The notes: generated from the letters alone by a model not told the origin. Positions 1 to 9,890 are shown, counted from the first letter of the stretch. The stretch is 64,000 nt of DNA from Methylobacterium terrae (GCF_003173755.1 NZ_CP029553.1:2368501-2432500), one strand, 5' to 3'. Numbers and translations are program-made.

Positions 1-216
1 ACGGAAGAGCGGCCCATACCTCGCCGGCGCGGGCCGCGTCACTGGTGGTTGGCTCTAAGCCCCATCGCGCGGCGTGTCACATCGGTTCGGGCAAGAAAAT
101 GCGTCCGCGGGCCGGATCGGGGCGGGCGAGGGGATGCGGAGAGCGACGGCGCGGCGGCGAACCCGTCCAGATGCGGCCGGTTGTGCTCTCGGCCCTGTGA
201 TATACTCCGAGGGAGC

Positions 217-1539
217 ATGTTGGAGCTCGAGACCCCGATCCGCCCGCCCCCCGAGGACCGGCAGCCCCCGGAAACCGCCCCCGGCAAACGATCCGGCCTC
301 CTGCGCCTCGTCGGCGGCGGGGTCATCACCGGGGCGGCGGACGACGACCCGTCGGCGATCGGCACCTATGCCGGCGCCGGGGCGAAGTTCGGCCTCGGCT
401 TCCTATGGATCGCCCCGGTCCTGCTGCCGATGATGATGGTGGTGGTCTACGTCTCGGCGAAGCTCGGCCAGGTCTACGGCAAGGGCCTGTTCGCGGCGGT
501 GCGCGACCGCTACCCGCGCCGGGTCCTCTACCCGGTCGTGCTCGGCGCCTTCCTGGGCAACGTCATCGAGGCGGCGGCCAATCTCGGCGGCATCGGCGCC
601 GCCCTCGCCCTGCTGGTGCCGCTGCCGGTGCCGGTGATCGTCACCGCCGCTGCGGCGGTGATCCTGGCCTTCCAGATCCTCGGCTCCTACGCGCTCTTGC
701 GCCGCCTGTTCCGCTGGCTGGCGCTGGCCTTGTTCGCCTACGTCGCCGCCGCGATCCTGGCCCGGCCCGACCCGGCGGAGGTCCTCACCCGCACCCTCGT
801 GCCGAGCCTGACGCTGGACAGAGACGCGCTCATGATGATCGTCGCCTGCATCGGTACCTCGCTCTCGGCCTACATCTACACCTGGCAGTCGAACCAGGAG
901 GTCGAGGAGGAGATCGGCCAGGGCCGCCACAGCTTACGCCAGCGCAAGGGCGCGACCGATTCCGAGCTGCGGCGCACCCGGCGCGAGGTGATCACCGGGA
1001 TGCTGTTCTCGAACCTGATCCTCTACTTCATCATCCTGTCGACCGGCGCGACCCTGCACCCGGCCGGCCAGACCGCGATCGACAGCGCCGCCCAGGCGGC
1101 CTCCGCCCTCGAACCTCTGGCCGGCTCCGGTGCCAAGGTGCTGTTCGCGCTCGGCGTCGTCGGCGTCGGCTTCCTGGCGGTGCCGGTGATGACGACGGGG
1201 GCCGCCTACGACCTCGTGCAGGGCCTCGGCCGCGAGGGCAGCCTGCACGCGCGGCCCTCCGAGGCGAAGCTGTTCTACGGCACCATCGCGGCGGTGACCG
1301 CGGTGGCGGTGGGCCTCAATTTCCTCGGCTTCAACCCGATGCGGGCGCTGGTCTGGTCCGGGGTGGTGCAGGGCTTCTCGGTGCCGCCGCTGCTCCTGCT
1401 GATGATGCTGATGACGAACGACCGCCGGATGATGGGCGAGCGGGTCAACGGCCGGCTGGTCAATGTTTTCGGCTGGGCGACGGTGGCAGTCACCTTCGCG
1501 GCGACCGCCTGCCTCGTCGGCAGCTGGATCATCGCCTGA
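217..1539 (+). CDS. Nramp-related divalent metal ion transporter
   Basis: Integral membrane protein of about 440 residues that looks like the Nramp/SLC11 fold, so a proton- or ion-coupled metal importer is likely. Around ten hydrophobic segments are visible. TM1 carries DPSAIGTY (about residues 44-51) where classical Nramps have DPGN. TM6 reads SAYIYTWQS (about 214-222) where classical ones have MPHN, so the metal-binding methionine is missing. The ATG at 217 is chosen because a GAGGGAG Shine-Dalgarno lies directly upstream and the longer upstream reading frame has no Nramp similarity. Substrate is uncertain (Mg, Mn or another ion). It overlaps the end of the convergent acetyltransferase gene by 11 bases. 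Confidence 0.85.
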   Translation: MLELETPIRPPPEDRQPPETAPGKRSGLLRLVGGGVITGAADDDPSAIGTYAGAGAKFGLGFLWIAPVLLPMMMVVVYVSAKLGQVYGKGLFAAVRDRYPRRVLYPVVLGAFLGNVIEAAANLGGIGAALALLVPLPVPVIVTAAAAVILAFQILGSYALLRRLFRWLALALFAYVAAAILARPDPAEVLTRTLVPSLTLDRDALMMIVACIGTSLSAYIYTWQSNQEVEEEIGQGRHSLRQRKGATDSELRRTRREVITGMLFSNLILYFIILSTGATLHPAGQTAIDSAAQAASALEPLAGSGAKVLFALGVVGVGFLAVPVMTTGAAYDLVQGLGREGSLHARPSEAKLFYGTIAAVTAVAVGLNFLGFNPMRALVWSGVVQGFSVPPLLLLMMLMTNDRRMMGERVNGRLVNVFGWATVAVTFAATACLVGSWIIA

Positions 1540-2134
1540 GTTCACCGATGAGCGCCGCGGCGTCGCCGCCCTGGAGCAGCGGCACCAGGGCCCGCACCCG
1601 CTCCGGCGGCAGATCCCACCAGGCGGTCTCGACGAGGCCTGCGACCGTCTCCGGCGGGAAGCGGTGCCGGGTCACCCGGGCCGGGTTGCCGGCGACGATG
1701 GCGTAGGCCGGCACGTCGCGGGTCACCACCGCGCGGGCCGCCACCACGGCGCCGGGACCGATGGTCACCCCCGACAGGACCAGGCAGCCCGATCCCAGCC
1801 ACACGTCGGCGCCGATCGCCACGTCGCCGCGGGAGGCATGGTACCCCTCCGGCGCGTCGAGGTCCGGCCAGAGGCCCTTCATCGCGGCGAACGGGTAGGT
1901 CGAGACCCAGTCGGTGCGGTGGTTGCCGCCGAGCAGGATCTCGACCTTGTCGGCGATCGAGCAGTACGGGCCGATCGCAAGTTTCGCCCCGGATTCCGGG
2001 AAGCGGATTTTCGGCCTGCCGTAGGAGTACGGCCCGATCCGGAAGCCGTAGCGGGATACGAGCTTGGCGAGGTGCAGGCGGGTCTCGTTGTGAGGGTTGC
2101 GCCCCTGCCGCAGGCGGTGCAGGAAACCCTTCAC
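1529..2134 (-). CDS. CatB-related hexapeptide-repeat O-acetyltransferase
   Basis: A 201-residue left-handed beta-helix acetyltransferase, probably cytosolic and using acetyl-CoA. The sequence shows hexapeptide turns ([21 protein letters not shown]) and the family block [14 protein letters not shown], which contains the catalytic histidine region of xenobiotic (CatB-type) acetyltransferases. The C-terminal [18 protein letters not shown] is also typical. The GTG start at 2134 has AAGGAG eight bases upstream. The acceptor sugar or drug cannot be told from sequence. It is transcribed toward the Nramp gene and away from maeB. Confidence 0.85.
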   Translation of the reverse strand: MKGFLHRLRQGRNPHNETRLHLAKLVSRYGFRIGPYSYGRPKIRFPESGAKLAIGPYCSIADKVEILLGGNHRTDWVSTYPFAAMKGLWPDLDAPEGYHASRGDVAIGADVWLGSGCLVLSGVTIGPGAVVAARAVVTRDVPAYAIVAGNPARVTRHRFPPETVAGLVETAWWDLPPERVRALVPLLQGGDAAALIGELRR

Positions 2135-2206
2135 CCGCGGGCTCCTTGGCGAGTCGCGGAGGGGATGGCGGGCCCGATCTTTCGGGCAATCCGGGGAGAC
2201 AGCGCG

Positions 2207-4546
2207 GTGAGCAGCAACATTTCGGACGATCTGAAGAGCGGCGCGCTGTTCTACCACCGTCATCCGAGGCCCGGGAAGCTGGAGATCCAGCCGACGAAGC
2301 CGCTCGGCAACCAGCGCGACCTCGCGCTCGCCTACTCCCCCGGCGTCGCCGCCGCCTGCGAGGCGATCGCCGCCGATCCCGAGGAGGCCGCGACCCTGAC
2401 GGCGCGCCAGAACCTCGTCGCGGTGGTGTCGAACGGCACCGCGGTGCTCGGCCTCGGCGATATCGGCCCGCTCGCCTCCAAGCCCGTGATGGAGGGCAAG
2501 GCGGTCCTGTTCAAGAAGTTCGCCGGCATCGACGTCTTCGACATCGAGCTCGCCGAGAAGAACGTCGACAAGCTCGTCGACGTGGTGGCGGCCCTGGAGC
2601 CGACCTTCGGCGGCATCAACCTCGAGGACATCAAGGCGCCGGAGTGCTTCGAGGTCGAGGAGCGCTGCCGGGCCCGGATGAACATCCCGGTCTTCCACGA
2701 CGACCAGCACGGCACGGCGATCATCGTCGCGGCCGCCGTCCTCAACGGCCTCGAATTCGCCGGCAAGGCCATCGCCGACGTCAAGATCGTCACCTCGGGC
2801 GCGGGTGCGGCGGCGCTCGCCTGCCTCAACCAGCTCGTCTCGCTCGGCGCGCGGCGCGAGAACATCTTCGTCACCGACATCGAGGGTGTGGTCTATACGG
2901 GCCGTGACAAGCTCATGGACCGCTGGAAGGCGGCCTACGCCCAGGACACCCAGGCCCGCACGCTCGCCGAGGTGATCCCCGGCGCCGACGTGTTCCTCGG
3001 CCTCTCGGCCGGCGGCGTGCTGAAGCCCGAGATGCTCGAGCGGATGGCCGAGAAGCCGCTGATCATGGCGCTCGCCAACCCCTATCCGGAGATCATGCCG
3101 AACCTCGCCGAGGAGAAGCGGCCGGACGCGATGATCTGCACCGGGCGGTCGGACTTCCCGAACCAGGTCAACAACGTCCTGTGCTTCCCCTACATCTTCC
3201 GGGGCGCGCTCGACGTCGGGGCGACCACGATCAACGAGGAGATGAAGGCGGCGGCCGTGAAGGCGATCGCCGGGCTCGCCCGCGAGACCCCGTCCGACGT
3301 CGTCGCCCGCGCCTATGGCGGCGAGGCGCGGCCCTTCGGTCCGCACTCCCTGATCCCGAGCCCGTTCGACCCGCGCCTGATCCTGCGCATCGCGCCCGCC
3401 GTCGCGAAGGCCGCGATGGATTCCGGCGTCGCCAAGCGCCCGCTGCCGGACGTGCAGGCCTACGCCGAGTCCCTCGACCGGTTCGTGCACCGCTCCGGCT
3501 TCATCATGAAGCCGGTCTTCACCAAGGCCAAGGAGGATCCGCGCCGGGTCGTCTACGCCGAGGGCGAGGACGAGCGGGTGCTGCGCGCCGTCCAGGCGAT
3601 CGTCGAGGAGGGGCTGGCCAAGCCCATCCTGATCGGCCGGCCGAGCGTGATCGAGACCCGCCTGAAGCGCTTCGGCCTCGCGATCCAGCCGGGCCGCGAC
3701 TTCGAGCTGATCAATCCCGACGACGATCCGCGCTACCGCACCTACGTCCAGACCTACATGGACCTCGCCGGCCGCCGCGGCATCACGCCGGACGCCGCGC
3801 GGACGCTCGTGCGCACCAACAACGCGGTGATCGGCGCGCTCGCCGTCCGCCGCGGCGAGGCCGACGCGCTGATCTGCGGCCTCGAAGGCCGCTTCGAGAG
3901 CAAGCTGCGGGTGATCCGCGACATCATCGGGCTCGCGCCGGGCGCCCGCGACTTCGCGGCGCTCAGCCTCATCGTCACCTCGAAGGGCGCCTACTTCCTC
4001 GCCGACACCCACGTCCGGCCCGATCCGAGCGCCGAGGAGATCGCCGACGTCGCCATCGCCTGCGGCGACACCGCCCGCCGCTTCGGCCTGACGCCGAAGA
4101 TCGCGCTCGTCAGCCACGCCGATTTCGGCTCGTTCGACACCGCGTCGGCCCGCAAGATGCGCCAGGCGCTCCACCTCGTGCGCGAGCGTGCCCCCGACCT
4201 CGAGGTCGACGGCGAGATGGCGGCCGACACCGCCCTGTCGCAGGCGATCCGCGACAAGGTGCTGCCGGGCTCGCGCCTCAAGGGCGAGGCCAACGTGCTG
4301 ATCATGCCGAACCTGGATGCGGCGAACATCGCCTTCCAGTTCTCGAAGACGCTGGCCGACGCCCTGCCGGTGGGCCCGCTGCTGCTTGGGCCCGCGCAGC
4401 CCGCCCACATCCTCACCCCGTCGGTGACGGCGCGCGGCATCGTCAACATCACGGCCGCCGCCGTGGTCGAGGCGCAGGGCAGCGAAGGCGTGGCGGTCGA
4501 GGCCGACAGCACGGCGGAAGCGGGGACGCCGCTGACCTCGGCGTAG
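2207..4546 (+). CDS. maeB: NADP-dependent malic enzyme with phosphotransacetylase-like domain
   Basis: Oxidatively decarboxylates malate to pyruvate with NADP, linking the TCA and serine cycles to anabolism. The 779-residue protein has the malic N-terminal domain (about 1-160, with AYSPGVA and LGDIGP), the NAD(P)-binding domain (about 165-420, [14 protein letters not shown] and the GAGAAA nucleotide loop) and a C-terminal phosphate acetyl/butyryltransferase-like domain (about 430-760). That domain is usually regulatory in this fusion. I chose GTG 2207 because GGGGAG lies eight bases upstream; ATG 2165 is an in-frame alternative without a clear ribosome site. A strong terminator follows directly. 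Confidence 0.93.
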   Translation: MSSNISDDLKSGALFYHRHPRPGKLEIQPTKPLGNQRDLALAYSPGVAAACEAIAADPEEAATLTARQNLVAVVSNGTAVLGLGDIGPLASKPVMEGKAVLFKKFAGIDVFDIELAEKNVDKLVDVVAALEPTFGGINLEDIKAPECFEVEERCRARMNIPVFHDDQHGTAIIVAAAVLNGLEFAGKAIADVKIVTSGAGAAALACLNQLVSLGARRENIFVTDIEGVVYTGRDKLMDRWKAAYAQDTQARTLAEVIPGADVFLGLSAGGVLKPEMLERMAEKPLIMALANPYPEIMPNLAEEKRPDAMICTGRSDFPNQVNNVLCFPYIFRGALDVGATTINEEMKAAAVKAIAGLARETPSDVVARAYGGEARPFGPHSLIPSPFDPRLILRIAPAVAKAAMDSGVAKRPLPDVQAYAESLDRFVHRSGFIMKPVFTKAKEDPRRVVYAEGEDERVLRAVQAIVEEGLAKPILIGRPSVIETRLKRFGLAIQPGRDFELINPDDDPRYRTYVQTYMDLAGRRGITPDAARTLVRTNNAVIGALAVRRGEADALICGLEGRFESKLRVIRDIIGLAPGARDFAALSLIVTSKGAYFLADTHVRPDPSAEEIADVAIACGDTARRFGLTPKIALVSHADFGSFDTASARKMRQALHLVRERAPDLEVDGEMAADTALSQAIRDKVLPGSRLKGEANVLIMPNLDAANIAFQFSKTLADALPVGPLLLGPAQPAHILTPSVTARGIVNITAAAVVEAQGSEGVAVEADSTAEAGTPLTSA

Positions 4547-4553
4547 TGAAGGC

Positions 4554-4588
4554 AGAAGAGCCCGGCGACACGCTCGCCGGGCTCTTCT
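4554..4588 (+). terminator. intrinsic terminator after maeB
   Basis: A perfect 15-base-pair stem (AGAAGAGCCCGGCGA and its complement) with a five-base loop starts eight bases after the maeB stop and runs into TCCTCTC. It has no long T tract, as is common in high-GC genomes. Confidence 0.85.
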
Positions 4589-4999
4589 CCTCTCGCGAAC
4601 CCCGTGTCCCAACCCGATCGGCTCGATCGAATGCAGGCCGACCGGGAGCGAAAATATGACGCAGGGTCATGTCCTCCGAACCGGCCATCCTGTCGCATAA
4701 TTGGTTTATTTGCCGCCTTATCAGATCTAAACGCCGTTCTACGACGCAGAGGAATAGAAACGTTCATTGATGATTTTATCGAGCTTTTTATTATTTACGA
4801 AACACATGGACGTTCTCGTTCGCGGTACCAGCTTGAGCGGGATAGGAAATATTCATGTTTGCATGGCGATTTATCGTCGAGGCAAGATCGAGCGCCGACG
4901 AACGCCAACGCGACAGGGCCGCCCCACCACGGGAGCGGGGACAAGGCAGCCACTGCACGCAGCGCTCCCGGCCATCATCCAAACCGAGACGCGCGCCGC
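4589..4999. other. AT-rich intergenic leader before diguanylate cyclase
   Basis: About 410 bases without a convincing gene. From roughly 4650 to 4880 the composition drops far below the surroundings (runs such as TTTTTATTATTTACGAAAC). The short reading frames in it do not look like proteins. It probably contains the promoter and leader of the cyclase. The low GC may mark recently acquired or strongly regulated DNA. Confidence 0.5.
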
Positions 5000-5809
5000 A
5001 TGGACACCATCTACCTGATCTCCAAACTCATGGTGGGTGTCGTCGTCGCTCTGGCAATCGTGCCGCTCCGGGATGTCGCGCGCTTGGCAAACACCCCGGC
5101 GGTGAAGCGGGGCTGGCACGCCCTCAACGCGGGATGCGTGATCTGCATCGTCCTCCTGGTGATCCTCACCATGTCGATGCCGCCCAAGACGCTCGACCTC
5201 AACACCGTGGTCGAGCTCATCATGTACTTCGTCGGTGCCGCAGTCATCGCCGCCTTCGCCCACCTGGCGCGCCGGACGGGGCTGGACCTCATCCGGCTCG
5301 CGCCGTTCGAGGTGCAGGCCTTCACCGACGGGCTGACCGGGCTCGGCAATCGCCGCCTGTTCACGGAGCGCCTGGACGAGGAGATCGCGCGCGCCCGGGA
5401 TACCGGCCTGCCCCTGTCCCTGATCGTGCTCGACATCGATCACTTCAAGCGGGTCAACGACACCTACGGGCACGCGATCGGGGATGTGGTGCTGAAGCAC
5501 GTCGCGAACGCCGTGATGGCCGGAATGCGCAACGCCGACACGGTGTGCCGGATCGGCGGCGAGGAGATCGCGGCGATCATGCCGAGAATCGATCCCGCGC
5601 AGGCGGCGGCGATGGCCGACGCTCTGCGTGTCGCGATCGGTGCGACGGCCGTGCCGGTCGGCGACGGCCGCACCATCGCCGCGACCGTCAGCCTCGGCTT
5701 CGCCACGTGGAAGCCCGGGGAGGACGGCGACGACCTGTTCGGCCGCGCCGATGCCGCGCTCTACGCCGCGAAGCACGCCGGTCGCGACCGCATCAGTCTC
5801 GCGGCGTGA
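5000..5809 (+). CDS. membrane-bound GGDEF diguanylate cyclase
   Basis: Predicted to make cyclic di-GMP from two GTP at the inner membrane. The 269-residue protein has three N-terminal hydrophobic segments (about 2-22, 35-58, 67-90) and a C-terminal GGDEF domain (about 110-265). The signature reads GGEEI, with the key acidic residues kept but the last Phe replaced by Ile. The inhibitory site RxxD (RNAD) lies five residues before it, and the Mg-binding LDIDHFKRVND block is intact, so activity with product inhibition is likely. ATG 5000 is chosen because the reading frame upstream lacks coding character. Confidence 0.88.
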   Translation: MDTIYLISKLMVGVVVALAIVPLRDVARLANTPAVKRGWHALNAGCVICIVLLVILTMSMPPKTLDLNTVVELIMYFVGAAVIAAFAHLARRTGLDLIRLAPFEVQAFTDGLTGLGNRRLFTERLDEEIARARDTGLPLSLIVLDIDHFKRVNDTYGHAIGDVVLKHVANAVMAGMRNADTVCRIGGEEIAAIMPRIDPAQAAAMADALRVAIGATAVPVGDGRTIAATVSLGFATWKPGEDGDDLFGRADAALYAAKHAGRDRISLAA

Positions 5810-6086
5810 CGGCACGCAGGAAGACATGCCGTCCTGGCACGACGGCGCGAAGTCCGGGGTCGGAGCGCGATCACGTGGTGGCGACAGCGACGCCCCTCCT
5901 CAGGGTATCTCCCTGAGCAAGGACGGTTTGCCGGAGCCGTGCCGGCTATCGGCAGCGTCCGGGCTCCACTCGCGCGGTCGCGGATTGGCGATGAGACGAT
6001 CCAACCCTGCGAGGGGGCTGGAAGCGGGCTGCTTCGAGTGATCCGGTCGCGCCTCCCGGGGAAGATCCCGTCCCCCGGTTCCCGCC

Positions 6087-6893
6087 TCACCCCCGCGGCT
6101 TCGGCGCCGCCTTGCCCGCCTGCCCGGCCGGCTGCGAGCACCCCGCCTGCTTGCCCTTGGCGCTGTCGTCCTTGCCGCCCGGCACGAACATCGCGGAGAC
6201 GCGCCCGCCGGCCACCGGGTCCATGTTCGCCCGGCCGGTATTCATGTCGTAGACGAGGCGCGAGCCGCGGGTGACGTTCTGGCACTGGCTCAGGACCACG
6301 TTGCCGGTCAGCACGACCCGGTTCGCCACCCGGTCGAACACGGCGTTGTCGCCGCTCGCCACCTGATCCTTGGAGACCACCGTGACCGGGCCGGCGCAGA
6401 CCACCTGGCGGATCGCGCTGCCGTCGGTCGGGTCGGAGGACTTTTCGGATTTCGCCTCCGCCTTGGGCTCGGGCTTCGCCTCGACCTTCACGGCCTTCTC
6501 GACGGGTCTGGCCTCCGCCGGCTGGGCGATGGAGGCTTTCGCGTCGGGCTTCACCTCGGACGCCTTGGCCTCGGCTCCCTTCGCCTTCGCCTCTTTTTCC
6601 TTCCGCTGGTAGTGCACGGTCATGCTGGAGCAGCGGATGGTGCTCTCGCCCTGCACCGCCACGACGTTGCCGGCGAACACCGCCTTGTTCTCGCGGTCGA
6701 ACACGTCGAGCCGGTCGGCGTCGATCTTGATCGGCTCCTTGCCGCCGCCGCTGCCGAAGGCGCCGAAGCCGGAGCCGGCTTCCTTCTTCTTGGCGGCGGG
6801 CGCCGCGGGCGTTTCCGCTCGCGGGCCGGAGGGGAAGGCGAGGGCCGCGAGGGTGAGGCAGCCGAGCGCCGCGAGGGCCGGGAGACGGGGCAC
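6087..6893 (-). CDS. lptA: LPS transport periplasmic protein LptA
   Basis: Periplasmic bridge protein that carries lipopolysaccharide between the inner and outer membranes. The 268-residue product has a signal peptide (about 1-26), then an OstA/LptA domain in two pieces: KIDADRLDVFDRENKAVF with FAGNVVAVQG, and later GDNAVFDRVANRVVLTGNVV. A Lys/Ala/Glu-rich insertion of about 65 residues (about 95-160) separates them and makes the protein longer than the E. coli version. A GTG start lies four bases after the lptC stop, so the two genes are translated from one message. Confidence 0.9.
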   Translation of the reverse strand: MPRLPALAALGCLTLAALAFPSGPRAETPAAPAAKKKEAGSGFGAFGSGGGKEPIKIDADRLDVFDRENKAVFAGNVVAVQGESTIRCSSMTVHYQRKEKEAKAKGAEAKASEVKPDAKASIAQPAEARPVEKAVKVEAKPEPKAEAKSEKSSDPTDGSAIRQVVCAGPVTVVSKDQVASGDNAVFDRVANRVVLTGNVVLSQCQNVTRGSRLVYDMNTGRANMDPVAGGRVSAMFVPGGKDDSAKGKQAGCSQPAGQAGKAAPKPRG

Positions 6894-6897
6894 GGGC

Positions 6898-7647
6898 TCA
6901 ATCGTCCTTGATCTGGGCCTCGGTGGTCCGCAGCGGCGGATCCTGCTCCGAGGATTCCTGCGAGGGGGCGTGATTGGAGAAGACCGCCTTGACGTTGCCG
7001 ACGAACGAGATGGTCTTGCCGTTCTCGGTCACGTCGAGGCCGTCGGCCTTGATCGAGCCGGTCGGCATCGTGACGGTGACCGCCTCGCGCGAGTGCATCG
7101 TGCCGGCCTTGAAGTCGACATGGGCCGAGGTGAGGCGCGCCTCCTGGCCCTTGTCGGTCCAGAGGCGGATGTGCTGGCTCAGCTCCAGCGCCTCCTTCTG
7201 GGTGTCGAAGATCCCGGCCGCCGCCTCGATATGGGCGAGCCCGCCCGATTCGTCGGTGGTGAGGCGCCCGAGCATGCTCTGCAGCTCGATGACGAAGGGC
7301 TTCCGCACGTCCTGCAGCGCGGCTTTCGCCGTGACGACGTAGGGCCGGTTGTCCTTCGAGCGGTAGCCCGAGAGGCGCGGGCTCTCCATCGTCACCTTCG
7401 AGCCGGACACGCCGATCGAGCCGAGGCTGACCGAGACGCCGAGATCGGCGAAGGGGTTGAGCCAGGTGCCGACCACGACGGCGAGCCCGGCAGCAGCAGC
7501 CCCGAGGGGAATCGCGCGCCGCAGCCAGCGCACCTGGGCGCTGTGCCGGCGCGCCCGGGCATGCGCGCGCAGCCGCCGGGGATCGAGGCCCGGGGACGGG
7601 ATCGCGTCGAGCGAGGAAGCTTGCAGCAAGGTCGTGGCCACCTGCAT
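6898..7647 (-). CDS. lptC: LPS export system protein LptC
   Basis: Single-pass inner-membrane component of the Lpt machine that receives LPS from LptBFG and hands it to LptA. The 249-residue protein has a cytoplasmic basic N-terminus, one hydrophobic anchor (about 45-63) and a periplasmic LptC/YrbK beta-jellyroll domain (SPRLSGYRSKDNRPYVVTA, then TMPTGSIKADGLDVTENG). It lies directly upstream of lptA in the alphaproteobacterial order. lptB and rpoN, which often follow, are not downstream here: the next gene after lptA is on the other strand. Confidence 0.9.
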   Translation of the reverse strand: MQVATTLLQASSLDAIPSPGLDPRRLRAHARARRHSAQVRWLRRAIPLGAAAAGLAVVVGTWLNPFADLGVSVSLGSIGVSGSKVTMESPRLSGYRSKDNRPYVVTAKAALQDVRKPFVIELQSMLGRLTTDESGGLAHIEAAAGIFDTQKEALELSQHIRLWTDKGQEARLTSAHVDFKAGTMHSREAVTVTMPTGSIKADGLDVTENGKTISFVGNVKAVFSNHAPSQESSEQDPPLRTTEAQIKDD

Positions 7648-7761
7648 CGTGTCGACATCCGACGCGGGACGCGCGGGACGTAAGCCCCCATGCCCCGACG
7701 CGGTGTCGAAGTTATGGCCGCCAGGTTAACAGAACGGCCAGGCTTCCGTCTCGCGCCAAGC

Positions 7762-7806
7762 TTCGCCTTGGAGCAGGCTCCGCCTTGGATCACGCTTCGC
7801 CTGGCG
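7762..7806. repeat. three imperfect 17-bp direct repeats
   Basis: Units beginning CTTCGCCTTGGA, CTCCGCCTTGGA and CTTCGCCTGG start at 7762, 7779 and 7796, in the spacer between the rnd stop and the lptC start. Function is unknown; they could be slippage products or binding sites for the lptC promoter. Confidence 0.6.
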
Positions 7807-7808
7807 CC

Positions 7809-8423
7809 TCAGCTATGCGCGAAGATGTCGGTCTCGTCCCATTCGAGCAGGTCGAGGCGGGACCGCGTCGGCAGGAAGTCGAAGCAGGCCTGCGCCATCG
7901 CGCTGCGCTCCTCGCGGGCGAGCATCACGTCGAGCCGCTCGCGCAGGGCGTGGAGGTGGAGCACGTCGGAGGCCGCGTAGTCGATCTGCGCCTGGGTCAG
8001 GGTGTCGGCGCCCCAATCCGAGGATTGCTGCTGCTTCGACAGGTCGACGCCGACCAATTCGCGCACCAGGTCCTTCAGGCCGTGCCGGTCGGTGTAGGTG
8101 CGGGCGAGCCGCGAGGCGATCTTGGTGCAGTAGACCGGCCCCGGCATCACGCCGAGCCGATGGTAGAGCACCGCGAGGTCGAAGCGGGCGTAGTGGAAGA
8201 TCTTGGTGACTGCCGGGTCGGCGAGCACGCGCTTGAGCACCACCGGCTCGGGGCCGACCCGCGGGATCTGCACCAGGTCGGCCTCGCCGTCGCCGCGGGA
8301 GATCTGCACCACGCAGAGCCGGTCGCGGTGGGGCTGGAGGCCGAGGGTCTCGGTGTCGATCGCGATGGCCGGGCCCGGAACGTAATCGTCGGGCAGGTCG
8401 CCGCGGTGCAGGCGGTGGGGCAT
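7809..8423 (-). CDS. rnd: ribonuclease D (3'-5' exonuclease, DEDDy type)
   Basis: Trims the 3' ends of tRNA and other small RNAs. The 204-residue protein is the short alphaproteobacterial form made only of the exonuclease domain. Exo I is IDTETLG (D23, E25), Exo II lies around FHYARFDLAVLY (about 80-91), and Exo III is YAASDVLHL with the tyrosine of the DEDDy class. The HRDC domains of the E. coli enzyme are absent. Start ATG 8423 is preferred over upstream codons because similarity begins there. Confidence 0.9.
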   Translation of the reverse strand: MPHRLHRGDLPDDYVPGPAIAIDTETLGLQPHRDRLCVVQISRGDGEADLVQIPRVGPEPVVLKRVLADPAVTKIFHYARFDLAVLYHRLGVMPGPVYCTKIASRLARTYTDRHGLKDLVRELVGVDLSKQQQSSDWGADTLTQAQIDYAASDVLHLHALRERLDVMLAREERSAMAQACFDFLPTRSRLDLLEWDETDIFAHS

Positions 8424-8543
8424 GGAGGGGGTGTCCGGGGCAGCGTCGTCGTCGTGGCTGCCCCGGCGCCTACCATCACGCCCCCGGGCCGGCAAGAACG
8501 CCGGCAAGAACGCCCGCAAGGATGCGCCCGAGGAGGGATGCGG

Positions 8544-8981
8544 TCAGCTCTTCTGGCGGGCGATGACCTTGTCCTTGATGTCGTCGTAGACGTTCGACGG
8601 GACGATCTTCTTCGACAGCAGCTCGTCCTTGCCGCGATAGGGCCGGCCCTTGACGATCGCCTCCGAGCGCGCGGCGCCGATGCCTTTCAGGGTCTCGAGC
8701 TCCTGCTTCGAGGCGCTGTTGAGGTCGATGAGCGCGGGCTTGCCCGCGGGCGCCGCTTGCGCCGCGGGGGCGGCCTTCGGTGCCTCGGGCGCCTTCGGGG
8801 CGGTGGGAGCCGCGGGGGGAGGGGCCGTGGGCGCCGGGGCCGGCCGCGTCGTCGGGGTCGAGGTCGCGGGGGTCTGGGCCAGGGCGGGCGCCTGGATCAG
8901 GGCAGGGCTTGCGGCCAGAAGGCTTGCGCCGAGCAGGGCGGTCAGCGCCAGGGCGCGGGTCAGGCGGGGAAGACGGGTCAT
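8544..8981 (-). CDS. secreted helix-hairpin-helix (ComEA-like) protein
   Basis: A 145-residue exported protein: signal peptide (about 1-36), a low-complexity Pro/Ala/Thr linker (about 37-80) and a C-terminal helix-hairpin-helix domain (DLNSASKQELETLKGIGAA). That domain resembles ComEA, the periplasmic DNA-binding protein of natural transformation. No other competence gene is next to it, so a role in DNA uptake is only suggested by the domain. It follows the rnd gene region on the same strand but is probably transcribed separately. Confidence 0.82.
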   Translation of the reverse strand: MTRLPRLTRALALTALLGASLLAASPALIQAPALAQTPATSTPTTRPAPAPTAPPPAAPTAPKAPEAPKAAPAAQAAPAGKPALIDLNSASKQELETLKGIGAARSEAIVKGRPYRGKDELLSKKIVPSNVYDDIKDKVIARQKS

Positions 8982-9255
8982 CGGGAAAGCTCCGATCGTG
9001 CCGCCCCCGGGCTCCCAGCGCTTTGGGTTTCCGGAGCGGCAGGGCCCATCATGCGACCTTCGCCGTTGAACGGCAGCTTAATGGGTGTATGACGGGCCGA
9101 GCGGTCTCGGGGGTCAGCGGGTTTTCTGGGCCTGTCCCCTAGCCAGGGCGGCGCGTCTCCTCTATAGACCCCGCTCCGATCAGGATCGCGACGCGCGCGG
9201 CGGCTCCACCGAGGGGCCCCTACGCGCCTGTTTTGTTGCACGGGAAGTAGTTCCA

Positions 9256-9441
9256 ATGGCCGTTCCGAAGCGAAAGACCTCTCCGTCGCGGCGCGGCATG
9301 CGCCGCTCCGCCGACGCCCTCAAGGCCCCGACCTACGTCGAGGACAAGGATTCCGGCGAGCTGCGCCGCCCGCACCACATCGACCTGAAGACCGGCATGT
9401 ATCGCGGTCGCCAGGTCCTGAAGGTCAAGTCCGACGCGTGA
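9256..9441 (+). CDS. rpmF: 50S ribosomal protein L32
   Basis: A 61-residue ribosomal protein of the large subunit, starting [18 protein letters not shown], which is diagnostic for bL32. The zinc-binding cysteine pairs seen in some L32 proteins are absent, as is usual in alphaproteobacteria. ATG 9256 is certain because the family begins exactly there. A hairpin terminator follows about 46 bases after the stop. Confidence 0.97.
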
Positions 9442-9487
9442 TCCGGCGTGGCGGCGCATCCGCGCCGCCGATGACCGGCACGAGATG

Positions 9488-9515
9488 ACGGCGCCCCTTC
9501 GCGGGCGCCGTTCTC
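9488..9515 (+). terminator. intrinsic terminator after rpmF
   Basis: A nine-base-pair GC stem (ACGGCGCCC and its complement) with a CTTCGC loop, followed by TCTCGT. Confidence 0.75.
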
Positions 9516-9564
9516 GTATCGGGGCCGCCCCCGCCGTGCCAGGGTGGGGCCCAGGAGGACACCC

Positions 9565-9846
9565 ATGTCGTTCGACCGTTCCCGCCGCGGTACCGATCCC
9601 CGGCAGGCCGCCGAGGCCGCTTTCCGCGCCGTGACCCGCAAGACCCCCGAGGGTCCCGCCCCCGACGCCAAGCCGGCCGCCAAGGCGGGCACCGGCAAGA
9701 CTCTCGGCGTCAAGACCGCGGTGCCGGGCGTGCGCGAGACCGTGTCCCTGCGCCTCGACCGCGACGTGCTCGACCACTTCCAGGAGGAGGGACCGGGCTG
9801 GCAGGAGCGCATCAACGCCGCCCTGCGCAAGGCCGCGGGGCTCTGA
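9565..9846 (+). CDS. BrnA-like antitoxin / DUF4415 protein, no toxin partner
   Basis: A 93-residue protein whose C-terminal half (ETVSLRLDRDVLDHFQEEGPGWQERINAAL, given here only as a positional guide: about residues 58-88) is the ribbon-helix-helix of BrnA-type antitoxins. These bind operator DNA and neutralise BrnT ribonucleases. No BrnT-like gene lies on either side, so it is either an orphan regulator or a domesticated antitoxin. GGAGGA lies a few bases upstream of ATG 9565. The N-terminal half is basic, low complexity and poorly conserved. Confidence 0.75.
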   Translation: MSFDRSRRGTDPRQAAEAAFRAVTRKTPEGPAPDAKPAAKAGTGKTLGVKTAVPGVRETVSLRLDRDVLDHFQEEGPGWQERINAALRKAAGL

Positions 9847-9890
9847 TTGACTTGCCGCTGGTTCGCTTGCCTGTGAACCGCTCGGTTCCG

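Noticed and set aside
1463..2206. Long N-terminal extension of maeB
   Set aside because: It is antisense to the acetyltransferase gene and lacks malic enzyme similarity; GTG 2207 with a ribosome site is the better start.
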